From an uncultured Selenomonadales bacterium (lineage in GTDB: Bacteria > Bacillota > Negativicutes > Acidaminococcales > Acidaminococcaceae), in the NCBI GenBank assembly GCA_900315805.1, contig ONAN01000010.1:1-52255 (forward strand): 52,255 bases of DNA. Direction: 5' to 3'. How positions within the stretch are numbered: position 1 is the first letter of the stretch; the number at the start of each line of letters is the position of its first letter. A model generated the notes under the pieces. The model was given only the letters and a program-made list of their open reading frames with translations. It had not been told where the DNA came from and did no database searches. Both the position numbers and the translations under genes were made by a program. This document shows, piece by piece, positions 45,469 to 52,255 of the stretch.

Positions 45469-46719
45469 ATGGCCACTATCCAACCGTTCCGCGGTCTGCG
45501 CCCCGTTCCGGAGCTGGCGGCGGAAATCGCATCCCTTCCGTACGATGTCCTGAATACGGAGGAGGCCCGCAAAGAAATCGCATCACATCCCCTGAGCTTC
45601 CTGACGGTCACCAAATCGGAGGCGACCCTGCCGGAAGGCACGGACCCCTACAGTGAAACCGTATATGAAAAAGCGAAGGAAAACCTGGACGCTTATGTGA
45701 CGAAGGGTCAGATGAAGCAGGACCCGGCGCCCTGTTATTACATTTACCGCCAGATGATGAATGGCAACATCCAGATCGGTGTCACGGCCTGCGTGCCCGT
45801 GGAGGAGTACAACGCCGGCATCATCAAGCGGCACGAATTGACGCGGGCTGAAAAGGAACAGGACCGCGTGAACCACATCCTGGCGACGCAGGCCCAGACG
45901 GGTCCCGTGTTCCTCACGTACCGCGGCCGGCCGGAAATCGATTCCTACGTGCTGCATCTCATGAGTAACCACAAGCCGGTCTACAATTTCCGCGCCAGTG
46001 ACGGCGTGAGCAACATGCTCTACGTGATCGACAACCCGCTGGAAGTGCGGGAGCTGACGCGCCTCTTCCGCGATGTCCCGAACTTCTACATCGCCGACGG
46101 GCATCACCGCTGTGCCGGCGCGGCCCGCGTGGCGGCGGAGCGGGAACGGTCCGATACGGGCGTCTACATGATTGACGAAATGCCGGAATACGAATATGTG
46201 CAGGCCGTCATTTTCCCGGACCGCATGATGCACATCATCGACTACAACCGCCTGGTGAAGGACCTGGCCGGCCGCACGCCGGAACAGTTCCTGCAGGCAG
46301 TGGGCGAAAAATTCGACGTCGAGCCCCAGGAGCAGCCGGTCCAGCCGAAGCAGAAACACACCTTCGGCATGTACCTGGAAGGGCAGTGGTATCTGCTGAC
46401 GGCCCGCGAAGGCTCGTTTGACGACAAGGACCTGATCGGCTCCCTCGATGTTTCGATCCTGCAGAAGAACCTGCTGGAACCGGTCCTGCAGATCGGGGAC
46501 CCGCGCTCCGACCAGCGCATCGATTTCGTCGGCGGCATCCGCGGACTTCAGGAACTGGTCAGCCGCGTGGACGACGACGGCTGGGCCGTGGCCTTTTCCC
46601 TGTACCCGACTTCCATGGACGAAGTCATGGCCGTGGCGGACGCGGGCAAGATTATGCCGCCCAAGTCGACATGGTTCGAACCGAAACTGCGCGACGGCCT
46701 CGTGGTGCATCTGCTTTAA
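45469..46719 (+). CDS. DUF1015 family protein (possible serine kinase)
   Basis: A 416-residue DUF1015 protein: IQPFRGLRPVPELAAEIASLPYDVLN start, RHELTRAEKEQDR (about 121-133) and the signature ADGHHR (209-214). The DGHHR motif is shared with ParB-like serine kinases (SerK, SbnI). Relatives often neighbour serC or serA, and here serC follows 25 bases later, so a role in phosphoserine metabolism is likely but inferred. I start at the ATG after AGGAGG; 30 codons upstream are open without a start signal. Confidence 0.87.
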   Translation: MATIQPFRGLRPVPELAAEIASLPYDVLNTEEARKEIASHPLSFLTVTKSEATLPEGTDPYSETVYEKAKENLDAYVTKGQMKQDPAPCYYIYRQMMNGNIQIGVTACVPVEEYNAGIIKRHELTRAEKEQDRVNHILATQAQTGPVFLTYRGRPEIDSYVLHLMSNHKPVYNFRASDGVSNMLYVIDNPLEVRELTRLFRDVPNFYIADGHHRCAGAARVAAERERSDTGVYMIDEMPEYEYVQAVIFPDRMMHIIDYNRLVKDLAGRTPEQFLQAVGEKFDVEPQEQPVQPKQKHTFGMYLEGQWYLLTAREGSFDDKDLIGSLDVSILQKNLLEPVLQIGDPRSDQRIDFVGGIRGLQELVSRVDDDGWAVAFSLYPTSMDEVMAVADAGKIMPPKSTWFEPKLRDGLVVHLL

Positions 46720-46743
46720 GTTGCTGGAAAGGAAGTCTTGAAT

Positions 46744-47829
46744 ATGAACCGCATTTATAATTTCAATGCCGGGCCGGCCACGCTGCCCCTGGATGTCTTA
46801 AAGGAAGTGCAGGCGGAACTGCTCGATTTCCGCGGCAGCGGCATGTCCATCCTCGAAATCAGCCACCGCAGCAAGGAATTCCAGGCTGTGCTGGACGACA
46901 CCAAGGCGGACATTGCGGAACTGCTGCACCTGCCCGCTGACTACGGCATCTGCTTCATGGCCGGCGGCGGTACGCTCCAGTTCAGCTGCGTGCCCTGGAA
47001 CTTCCTGCTCCCCGGCACGGTCGGCGCTTACGCCGTCACGGGCAGCTTCTCGGACAAGGCCCTGGCGGAAGCCGAAAAGGTAGGGGAGACAGCAGTTGTC
47101 TACTCTTCCAAGGAAAGCGGCTATGACCGCGTGCCCCGGCCGGACGAGATCCGCCTGCCGGAGCGCTGCGCCTACCTGCATATTACGGGCAACAACACGA
47201 TTGAAGGAACGGAGTATTCCGTCTATCCCGAAACGGGCTCCGTGCCCCTGATTGCGGACATGTCCTCGGATATCCTCTCCCGCCCGTTCCCGGTGGAGAA
47301 GTTCTCCCTGATTTACGCCGGCGTCCAGAAGAACATCGGCCCGGCCGGCGCCGTCCTGGTCATCGCCAAAAAGGACTTTCTGGAAGGCCGCAGCGGCAAG
47401 ATCCCCGTCATGATGAATTACGAAACCATCATGAAGAAGGATTCCACCTACAACACGCCGCCGGTCTTCGCCATCTACATCGTCGGCAAAGTCGCCCGCT
47501 GGCTCAAGGAGCACGGCGGCCTCGTGGAGCGGGAAAAGATCAACCGCGCCAAGGCGAAACTCGTGTACGATGCCCTGGACGCCCATCCGGAATTTTACCG
47601 GGGCAAGGCCGCCCGGGACAGCCGTTCCCTCATGAACGTCACCTTCAACCTGCCTGAAAAGGAGCTGGAAGCGGCCTTCGTGGAAGAAGCGAAGAAGTAC
47701 AATATGGGCGGCCTCAAAGGCCACCGCAGCGTCGGCGGCATCCGTGCCTCCATCTACAACGCCATGCCGGTGGAAGGCTGCCAGACCCTGGCGGACTTTA
47801 TGGAAGACTTCTGGAAAAAGAATCACTGA
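46744..47829 (+). CDS. serC: Phosphoserine aminotransferase
   Basis: PLP enzyme that converts 3-phosphohydroxypyruvate and glutamate to phosphoserine and 2-oxoglutarate in serine (and pyridoxal) synthesis. The 361-residue product starts MNRIYNFNAGPATLP; it has GGGTLQFS, the HITGNNTIEGTE segment, VADMSSD-like IADMSSDIL and the PLP lysine in GVQKNIGPAG. C-terminal KGHRSVGGIRASIYNAMP is typical. I prefer the ATG at 46744 to the TTG at 46738 because it is 8 bases after AAAGGAAG. It shares an operon with DUF1015 and perhaps the next gene. Confidence 0.97.
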   Translation: MNRIYNFNAGPATLPLDVLKEVQAELLDFRGSGMSILEISHRSKEFQAVLDDTKADIAELLHLPADYGICFMAGGGTLQFSCVPWNFLLPGTVGAYAVTGSFSDKALAEAEKVGETAVVYSSKESGYDRVPRPDEIRLPERCAYLHITGNNTIEGTEYSVYPETGSVPLIADMSSDILSRPFPVEKFSLIYAGVQKNIGPAGAVLVIAKKDFLEGRSGKIPVMMNYETIMKKDSTYNTPPVFAIYIVGKVARWLKEHGGLVEREKINRAKAKLVYDALDAHPEFYRGKAARDSRSLMNVTFNLPEKELEAAFVEEAKKYNMGGLKGHRSVGGIRASIYNAMPVEGCQTLADFMEDFWKKNH

Positions 47830-47841
47830 GGAGGAGTGCTT

Positions 47842-48948
47842 GTGCTGAAGCAGTTCATCTATAAGGCGGAACCGGGCCGCATGGTCCACGCCAGCTGCCT
47901 GGCGGCCCTGCCGGACGGACGCCTGCTGTGCACCTGGTTCGGCGGCAGCCGGGAAGGGGCGGCCGATACGGAAATCTACTTTTCCGTGGGCCATACGGTA
48001 CGCGCGGACATTCCCCTGCCCGAGGCAGGCGGGGACGAGAGCGGCATGCGCTGCGACTGGGACGCGCCGGTCTGCCTGACCCATGAGCCGGAAGCCTGCT
48101 GGAATCCGGTCCTGCTCGTGTATCACGAATATGTGTACCTGTTCTATAAAACGGGCAACCGCATTGCCGACTGGCAGACGAAAGTCATGGTGGCCCGTAC
48201 GGATACCCTGTTCTGGGGCGAGGCGCGCCCGCTGGTGCCGGGCGATACGGGCGGCGGCCGCGGCCCGGTCCGGACCAAACCGATCATTTTGATTTCCGGC
48301 CGCATCTGCGCCGGCGGCAGCGTCGAACGGGGCGTGTGGCAGTCCTTCTGCGACTTCAGCGACGACTACGGCCAGACCTGGACGAAGAGCGCCATGCTCG
48401 GCCTCAACCTGCTGACGGGCAACGCGGCGGAACTGTCTGCCGCCGCCCAGGCACCGCTGCCGGACGAGCTGCCGCCCCTGAGCCCGCAGAGCTTCAACGG
48501 CCGCGGCATCATCCAGCCCGTCATCTGGCAGGAAATGAACGGCCGCCTGCACATGTATATGCGCAGCACCGAAGGGTACCTGTTTGAAAGCCTGTCCGAG
48601 GACGACGGCCGTACCTGGACGGATCCCGTGGCCACGCCGCTGTTCAACAACAACAGCGGCTTCGACCTGATCCGCACGCCCGGCGGCAGCCTGTTCCTGG
48701 CCTGCAACCCCGTCAAGGGGAACTGGGGCGCCCGCACGCCCCTGTCCCTGTTCCTGGGGCGGGAGGACGGCAGCGGCTGGGAAGTGTTCCTGCGCGTCCA
48801 GTCCGGCAAAGGCGAGTTCAGCTACCCGTCCCTCACGTATACCTTCCAGGGCCTGTGGTGCTCCTACACGTATGACCGGAAAGGCATCGCGCTGTGTTTC
48901 CTCACGTGGAAGGAAATCGCCCGCTGCCGCAAATTCCGCATCAGCTGA
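47842..48948 (+). CDS. Sialidase-fold (BNR repeat) protein without signal peptide
   Basis: A ~368-residue protein of the exo-alpha-sialidase-like superfamily. It has Asp-box-like repeats, SDDYGQTWT and SEDDGRTWT, and segments typical of the six-bladed propeller (AEPGRMVHASCLAALPDGRLLCTWFGGSREG, KPIILISG). No signal peptide or membrane helix is present, so it should be cytoplasmic, unlike classical secreted sialidases. Start GTG at 47842 is placed by TGAGGAGGAG; a GTG at 47836 lies inside that site. It follows serC by 12 bases. The substrate is unknown. Confidence 0.78.
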   Translation: MLKQFIYKAEPGRMVHASCLAALPDGRLLCTWFGGSREGAADTEIYFSVGHTVRADIPLPEAGGDESGMRCDWDAPVCLTHEPEACWNPVLLVYHEYVYLFYKTGNRIADWQTKVMVARTDTLFWGEARPLVPGDTGGGRGPVRTKPIILISGRICAGGSVERGVWQSFCDFSDDYGQTWTKSAMLGLNLLTGNAAELSAAAQAPLPDELPPLSPQSFNGRGIIQPVIWQEMNGRLHMYMRSTEGYLFESLSEDDGRTWTDPVATPLFNNNSGFDLIRTPGGSLFLACNPVKGNWGARTPLSLFLGREDGSGWEVFLRVQSGKGEFSYPSLTYTFQGLWCSYTYDRKGIALCFLTWKEIARCRKFRIS

Positions 48949-48975
48949 CCGCACCGCCGGAATTTTTAATTAGTG

Positions 48976-48990
48976 TATGCTGTTTGCATA
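48976..48990. repeat. Small inverted repeat upstream of tctC
   Basis: TATGC-TGTTT-GCATA (48976-48990) in an AT-rich gap (48949-49142). It is ~50 bases before the extended -10 and could be an activator site, or chance. Confidence 0.3.
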
Positions 48991-49038
48991 ACAGTGTTCG
49001 AAATTCTCTAAAAATTGGTGGTAACCGTGTGGCGGATA

Positions 49039-49047
49039 TGGTAAAAT
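49039..49047 (+). promoter_or_regulatory. Extended -10 promoter of tctC
   Basis: TGG-TAAAAT (TG at 49039-49040, TAAAAT 49042-49047) is an extended -10; no good -35 lies 17 bases upstream. It is ~95 bases before tctC. Confidence 0.5.
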
Positions 49048-49142
49048 GTAGGCATATAGCAAGCACGGAAACGGGGAAGGCATAAGCGGCACCGTTCCGC
49101 GAAAAGGGCTTATGCCAATACAGGGAGAAAGGAAGCAGATCC

Positions 49143-50102
49143 ATGAAGAAACTCTTAGCACTTTGCATGCTGGTCTTATTGACCGTGGCACTGGCAGGCT
49201 GCGGCGGCGGACAGAAGAAGGCCGCCTATCCTGCGGACGGCGATATCACCGTCATCATTCCGAAAGCACCGGGCGGCGGCACCGATACGAGTGCCCGCGG
49301 CCTGATCCAGTTCCTGCAGAAGGAACTGCCGGGCAGCAAGTTCGTGCCGGTCAATAAACCGGACGGCGGCGGCATCACAGGCATGGTCGACCTGGCAAAA
49401 GCCAAACCGGACGGCCATACGCTGGGCATGGTGACCGTGGAACTGGCCATGTTCCCGCACCAGGGCAAAGCGACGGTCACGAACAAGGACTATATCGCCA
49501 TCTGCGCCCCCATTGCGGCACCGGCGGCCCTCATCGTCCCCAAGGACGCTCCTTACAACAACCTCGACGAATTCGTGAAATACGCCAAGGCGAACCCCGG
49601 CAAGATCCAGATGGGCAACTCCGGTACGGGTGCCATCTGGCATATCGCGGCCCTGAACTTTGAAAAGGAATTCGGCGTGCAGTTCAAGCACGTACCGTAT
49701 CCGAAGGGAAGCGCCGACATCGCGGCGGCCCTGGCCGGCAAGCACATTGAAGCGACCCTGGCCGATCCGAGCGTGTTCAAGAGCCAGGTGGACGCCGGCA
49801 AGCTGAAGATCCTCGCCGTCATGGCCGATACCCGCAGCGAACTCTATCCCAATGTCCCGACCTTCAAGGAACTGGGCCATCCGCTGACGATCCGCGCCTG
49901 GGCTGCCCTGGTGGCACCGAAAGGCACGCCGAAGGATAAGGTCGATGTACTGCGCAAGGCTGCGGAAAAGGTCTGCAACAGCAAGGAATTCAAGGATTAC
50001 TTCAAGAAACAGGGCATTGACCCGACTGCCATCATCGGCGACGCTGCCGACAAGATGCTGGCCGATGACGACGCCATGTATGCGAAGTTCCTGAAGAAAT
50101 AA
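49143..50102 (+). CDS. tctC: Tripartite tricarboxylate transporter substrate-binding lipoprotein
   Basis: A 319-residue TctC/Bug-family binding protein. The signal peptide ends in the lipobox LAGC (C20 expected to be lipidated), followed by IIPKAPGGGTD, YVPVNKPDGGG-type PVNKPDGGGITG and the family's NYP-like core. These proteins bind carboxylates such as citrate or tartrate and deliver them to TctAB using ion gradients. A strong hairpin follows before tctB. The ligand cannot be told from the sequence. Confidence 0.93.
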   Translation: MKKLLALCMLVLLTVALAGCGGGQKKAAYPADGDITVIIPKAPGGGTDTSARGLIQFLQKELPGSKFVPVNKPDGGGITGMVDLAKAKPDGHTLGMVTVELAMFPHQGKATVTNKDYIAICAPIAAPAALIVPKDAPYNNLDEFVKYAKANPGKIQMGNSGTGAIWHIAALNFEKEFGVQFKHVPYPKGSADIAAALAGKHIEATLADPSVFKSQVDAGKLKILAVMADTRSELYPNVPTFKELGHPLTIRAWAALVAPKGTPKDKVDVLRKAAEKVCNSKEFKDYFKKQGIDPTAIIGDAADKMLADDDAMYAKFLKK

Positions 50103-50137
50103 TTCCTGCACGGAAACTTCAAGTATGGTATAGTAAC

Positions 50138-50172
50138 AAGGTGGCAGGTCCGGCCTGCCACCTTACTTTTTT
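50138..50172 (+). terminator. Strong terminator between tctC and tctB
   Basis: A perfect 11-bp stem AAGGTGGCAGG (50138-50148)/CCTGCCACCTT (50154-50164), TCCGG loop, then ACT6. It sits inside the transporter cluster, so it probably lowers expression of the membrane subunits relative to the binding protein. Confidence 0.92.
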
Positions 50173-50189
50173 AAGAAGGGGTTTCCATC

Positions 50190-50660
50190 ATGTTTTCCAT
50201 GCTGATCTGTAATTATGTCGTGGCTGCCGTGTTCCTGGTCCTCGCCGGGTGCATGATGCACGGCGCGGCCGCGTTTCCCATGGCCATGACCGAACAGGGG
50301 CCCGGCCCCGGGTTCTGGCCGTTCCTGCTGGGAGCCGCCCTGGCCCTGGCTTCCGTCGTCCTCTTCGTCTTTTCCCTGGTCCATCGCGAGGATCTGGCGA
50401 TGAAGCAGGTCGCCCTGGCGCGGGAGGCGAACCGGCCGGTCTACAAGGCCATGGTGCTCCTGGTCCTGTTTTGCGCGGCCATCGTGCTCCTGGGCTTCTT
50501 CCCGGCCATGGTGCTCTTCATTCCCGCCCTGATGTATCTCCTGAAGTGCCGCAACCGTAAATGGATGGCGGCGACGACGGCAGGGGTCCTCGTGTTCGTC
50601 TATGTCGTGTTCGGCCTGGTGCTGAACACCCAGTTCCCTGTATCCATCTTTTTAGAATAA
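50190..50660 (+). CDS. tctB: Tripartite tricarboxylate transporter small membrane subunit
   Basis: A 156-residue TctB-family protein with four hydrophobic helices (about 5-25, 40-60, 85-110 and 125-150) and the GPGFWPFLLGAALALASVVL motif typical of TctB. It is the smaller membrane partner. An AAGGGG lies ~10 bases before the ATG. tctA follows 13 bases later. Confidence 0.88.
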   Translation: MFSMLICNYVVAAVFLVLAGCMMHGAAAFPMAMTEQGPGPGFWPFLLGAALALASVVLFVFSLVHREDLAMKQVALAREANRPVYKAMVLLVLFCAAIVLLGFFPAMVLFIPALMYLLKCRNRKWMAATTAGVLVFVYVVFGLVLNTQFPVSIFLE

Positions 50661-50673
50661 GGAGGCTGCCTTC

Positions 50674-52155
50674 ATGAGCGATATCATTTCCGCCCTCGGC
50701 ATGATTGCCGAGCCGTTCAGCCTGGGCTGCCTCGTTTTCGGGGTGTGGGTCGGCATCCTGTTCGGTGCCATGCCGGGCCTGAGCGTCAACATGGGCCTGG
50801 CCCTGCTCCTGCCCCTGGCCTTCGCCTTCAAGGGCATCTCGGGCATCCTCATGCTGCTCGGCATCTACTGCGGCGCCATTTACGGCGGCAGCATCAGCGC
50901 CATCCTGCTGAAGACGCCGGGCACGCCGGCCAGCGTGGCCACGACCCTCGACGGGTACCCCATGGCCACGAAGCTCCACCAGCCCGGGCGGGCCCTGGGC
51001 ATTTCGACCATGGCCAGTACGTTCGGCGGCATCTTCAGCACGGTCTGCCTTATCGTCATGGCGCCCCTGCTGGCGAAAGTCGCCCTGCAGTTCTCCAAAC
51101 CGGAATATTTTGCCTTGGCCGTGTTCGGCCTCTCCATCATCACGAGCGTGTCCAGCGGCAACGTCATCAAGGGCGTCATGGGCGGCCTGGTCGGCCTCTT
51201 CCTGGCGACCATCGGCATCGACGCCATGAGCGGCGCCATCCGCTTCACCTTCGGCACGAACTACCTGATGGGCGGCATCAGCTTCATCCCGATTCTGATC
51301 GGTGTCTTCGCCCTGGCCCAGGTGCTGCAGAGCATCGAGGACCACTGGAAGGAGGTCCGGCAGACTACGCGGCTGGCCATTGACCGGACGCTGCCGCGCC
51401 TGGCCGACATCAAGCGCGTCTTCGCCACCCTCGTCCGCAGCAGCGCCATCGGCACCTTCATCGGCTGCATCCCCGGCACGGGCGGCGACATCGCCAGCTT
51501 CGTGGCCTATGACCAGGCCAAGCGCTGGAGCAGCCACAGCGAAGATTTCGGGACCGGCGTGCCCGAAGGCGTGGCCGCGCCGGAAGCGGGCAACAACGCC
51601 GTCAGCGGCGGCGCCTTCATTCCCGTGCTCACGCTGGGTATCCCCGGCGACGGTGCCACGGCCATCATGATGGGCGCCCTCATGGTGCAGGGCATCCAGC
51701 CCGGCCCCATGCTCTTCGTCGACAAGGCGCCGTACGTGTACGCCATCTTCCTGGGACTGCTCTTCGCCAACATCGTCATGTGCCTCATGGGCTATTCCCT
51801 GATCCGGCTCTTCGCCAAGGTCACCCAGGTGCCCCATGTGGTCCTGCTGCCCCTGATCCTGGTCATGACCTTCGTCGGCACGTACAGCTACAACAATTCC
51901 CTGAATGACGTCTGCGTCATGGTCGTCAGCGGCATTCTCGGCTATTTCCTCAACAAACTCGAATTCTCCATGAGCTCCCTCATCATCGGCATCATCCTGG
52001 GCGCCATGGCGGAACAGAACTTCGTCGGTTCACTGATCATGAGCGACGGCAGCCTGAACATCTTCGTGACGCGGCCCCTGTGCCTGTTCTTCCTCATTGC
52101 GGCCGTCATCATGCTGATTACGCCGCTTATCAATTTCGGCAAAAAGAAAAAATAA
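50674..52155 (+). CDS. tctA: Tripartite tricarboxylate transporter large membrane subunit
   Basis: A 493-residue TctA-family protein with ~12 helices (family ~500). Visible signatures are GILFGAMPGLSVNMGLALLLPL near the N-terminus and TLGIPGDGATAIMMGALMVQGIQPGP in the middle, the two PG-type transport motifs of the family. The end is KKKK. AGGAGG lies upstream of the ATG. It completes the tctC-tctB-tctA system. Confidence 0.95.
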   Translation: MSDIISALGMIAEPFSLGCLVFGVWVGILFGAMPGLSVNMGLALLLPLAFAFKGISGILMLLGIYCGAIYGGSISAILLKTPGTPASVATTLDGYPMATKLHQPGRALGISTMASTFGGIFSTVCLIVMAPLLAKVALQFSKPEYFALAVFGLSIITSVSSGNVIKGVMGGLVGLFLATIGIDAMSGAIRFTFGTNYLMGGISFIPILIGVFALAQVLQSIEDHWKEVRQTTRLAIDRTLPRLADIKRVFATLVRSSAIGTFIGCIPGTGGDIASFVAYDQAKRWSSHSEDFGTGVPEGVAAPEAGNNAVSGGAFIPVLTLGIPGDGATAIMMGALMVQGIQPGPMLFVDKAPYVYAIFLGLLFANIVMCLMGYSLIRLFAKVTQVPHVVLLPLILVMTFVGTYSYNNSLNDVCVMVVSGILGYFLNKLEFSMSSLIIGIILGAMAEQNFVGSLIMSDGSLNIFVTRPLCLFFLIAAVIMLITPLINFGKKKK

Positions 52156-52157
52156 CG

Positions 52158-52185
52158 GTAAATTGCAAGTTGAATTTGAACAACT
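52158..52185. repeat. Possible insertion-sequence end
   Basis: The AT-rich stretch after tctA holds TTGCAAGTTG and a mirrored AGTTG...CAACT (52168-52185), of the kind seen at ends of IS30-like elements. With the transposase-like tail to the right it may be the terminal inverted repeat. The other end is outside the window. Confidence 0.3.
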
Positions 52186-52189
52186 ATAA

Positions 52190-52255
52190 TCAAGAAACAC
52201 ACTCAATAGCATAAACTTCATCGAGGAATGCATCAAATAGCTCTGACGGCGTATG
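52190..52255 (-). CDS. C-terminal tail of a probable IS30-like transposase, cut by the window edge
   Basis: On the minus strand the last 66 bases encode HTPSELFDAFLDEVYAIECVS and a stop. The TPSELFDAFLDEVY pattern resembles the C-terminus of IS30-like transposases. It is AT-richer than the neighbouring genes. Only 21 residues are visible, so the call is tentative. Confidence 0.35.
   Translation of the reverse strand, partial: HTPSELFDAFLDEVYAIECVS

Noticed and set aside
46798..48954. A 718-codon minus-strand open frame
   Set aside because: Opposite serC and the sialidase-fold gene; an antisense shadow produced by GC-rich third codon positions.

Overview
This is a 52 kb chromosomal window from a GC-rich, probably anaerobic member of the Firmicutes. 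The class Negativicutes (Acidaminococcus, Megasphaera or Mitsuokella type) is my best inference. It rests on the S10-spc-alpha order with an ECF transporter module and truA downstream, the S4 form, GC-rich third codon positions, a class III FBPase and a tripartite tricarboxylate transporter. No rRNA gene is present to confirm it.

Positions 1-15,602 hold the 3' end of tuf, then an unbroken S10-spc-alpha ribosomal superoperon: rpsJ to rplQ, with secY, adk, infA, rpmJ and rpoA. No map gene lies between adk and infA. After a terminator and a near-consensus promoter come ecfA1-ecfA2-ecfT (shared energy module for vitamin and metal uptake), truA, and a stand-alone PTS EIIA that overlaps truA. A convergent asparaginase and a short DUF362 gene then separate truA from rplM-rpsI, which have their own promoter and a UUCG terminator.

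Positions 22,800-31,200 (minus strand) encode a complete three-subunit CobN/ChlI/ChlD-type metal chelatase. A SPASM radical SAM enzyme sits between the large subunit and the ATPase subunits, and all four genes overlap. The promoter region has an inverted repeat that looks like an operator. A CGGC-domain protein lies upstream. I see no other tetrapyrrole genes in the window, so the substrate cannot be read from context.

Positions 31,300-36,450 carry a HIRAN-domain protein, a membrane protein whose PepSY domain is split by a Gly/Arg/Tyr-rich insert, a DUF368 (PopT-type) lipid carrier, and an OmpR-type two-component system. The sensor kinase has a Met/His-rich extracytoplasmic segment that suggests copper or silver sensing. 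A short AT-rich box (GTTTAAT[A/C]TTC-like) lies upstream of the regulator, DUF368 and PepSY genes, which suggests one small envelope or metal-stress regulon.

Positions 36,500-45,300 hold class III fructose-1,6-bisphosphatase, a polysaccharide deacetylase, the AmmeMemoRadiSam pair (radical SAM plus a Memo-AMMECR1 fusion), a divergent P-type ATPase relative that has lost its actuator domain and metal-site cysteine, and a serine beta-lactamase/DD-peptidase-fold protein. Positions 45,400-52,255 hold DUF1015-serC (serine metabolism), a cytoplasmic sialidase-fold protein, a tctC-tctB-tctA transporter with a strong terminator between tctC and tctB, and, at the right edge, what looks like the tail of an insertion-sequence transposase.

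The best candidates for something new are the chelatase-radical SAM operon, the actuator-less P-type ATPase beside AmmeMemoRadiSam, and the Met-rich kinase/PepSY/DUF368 regulon.
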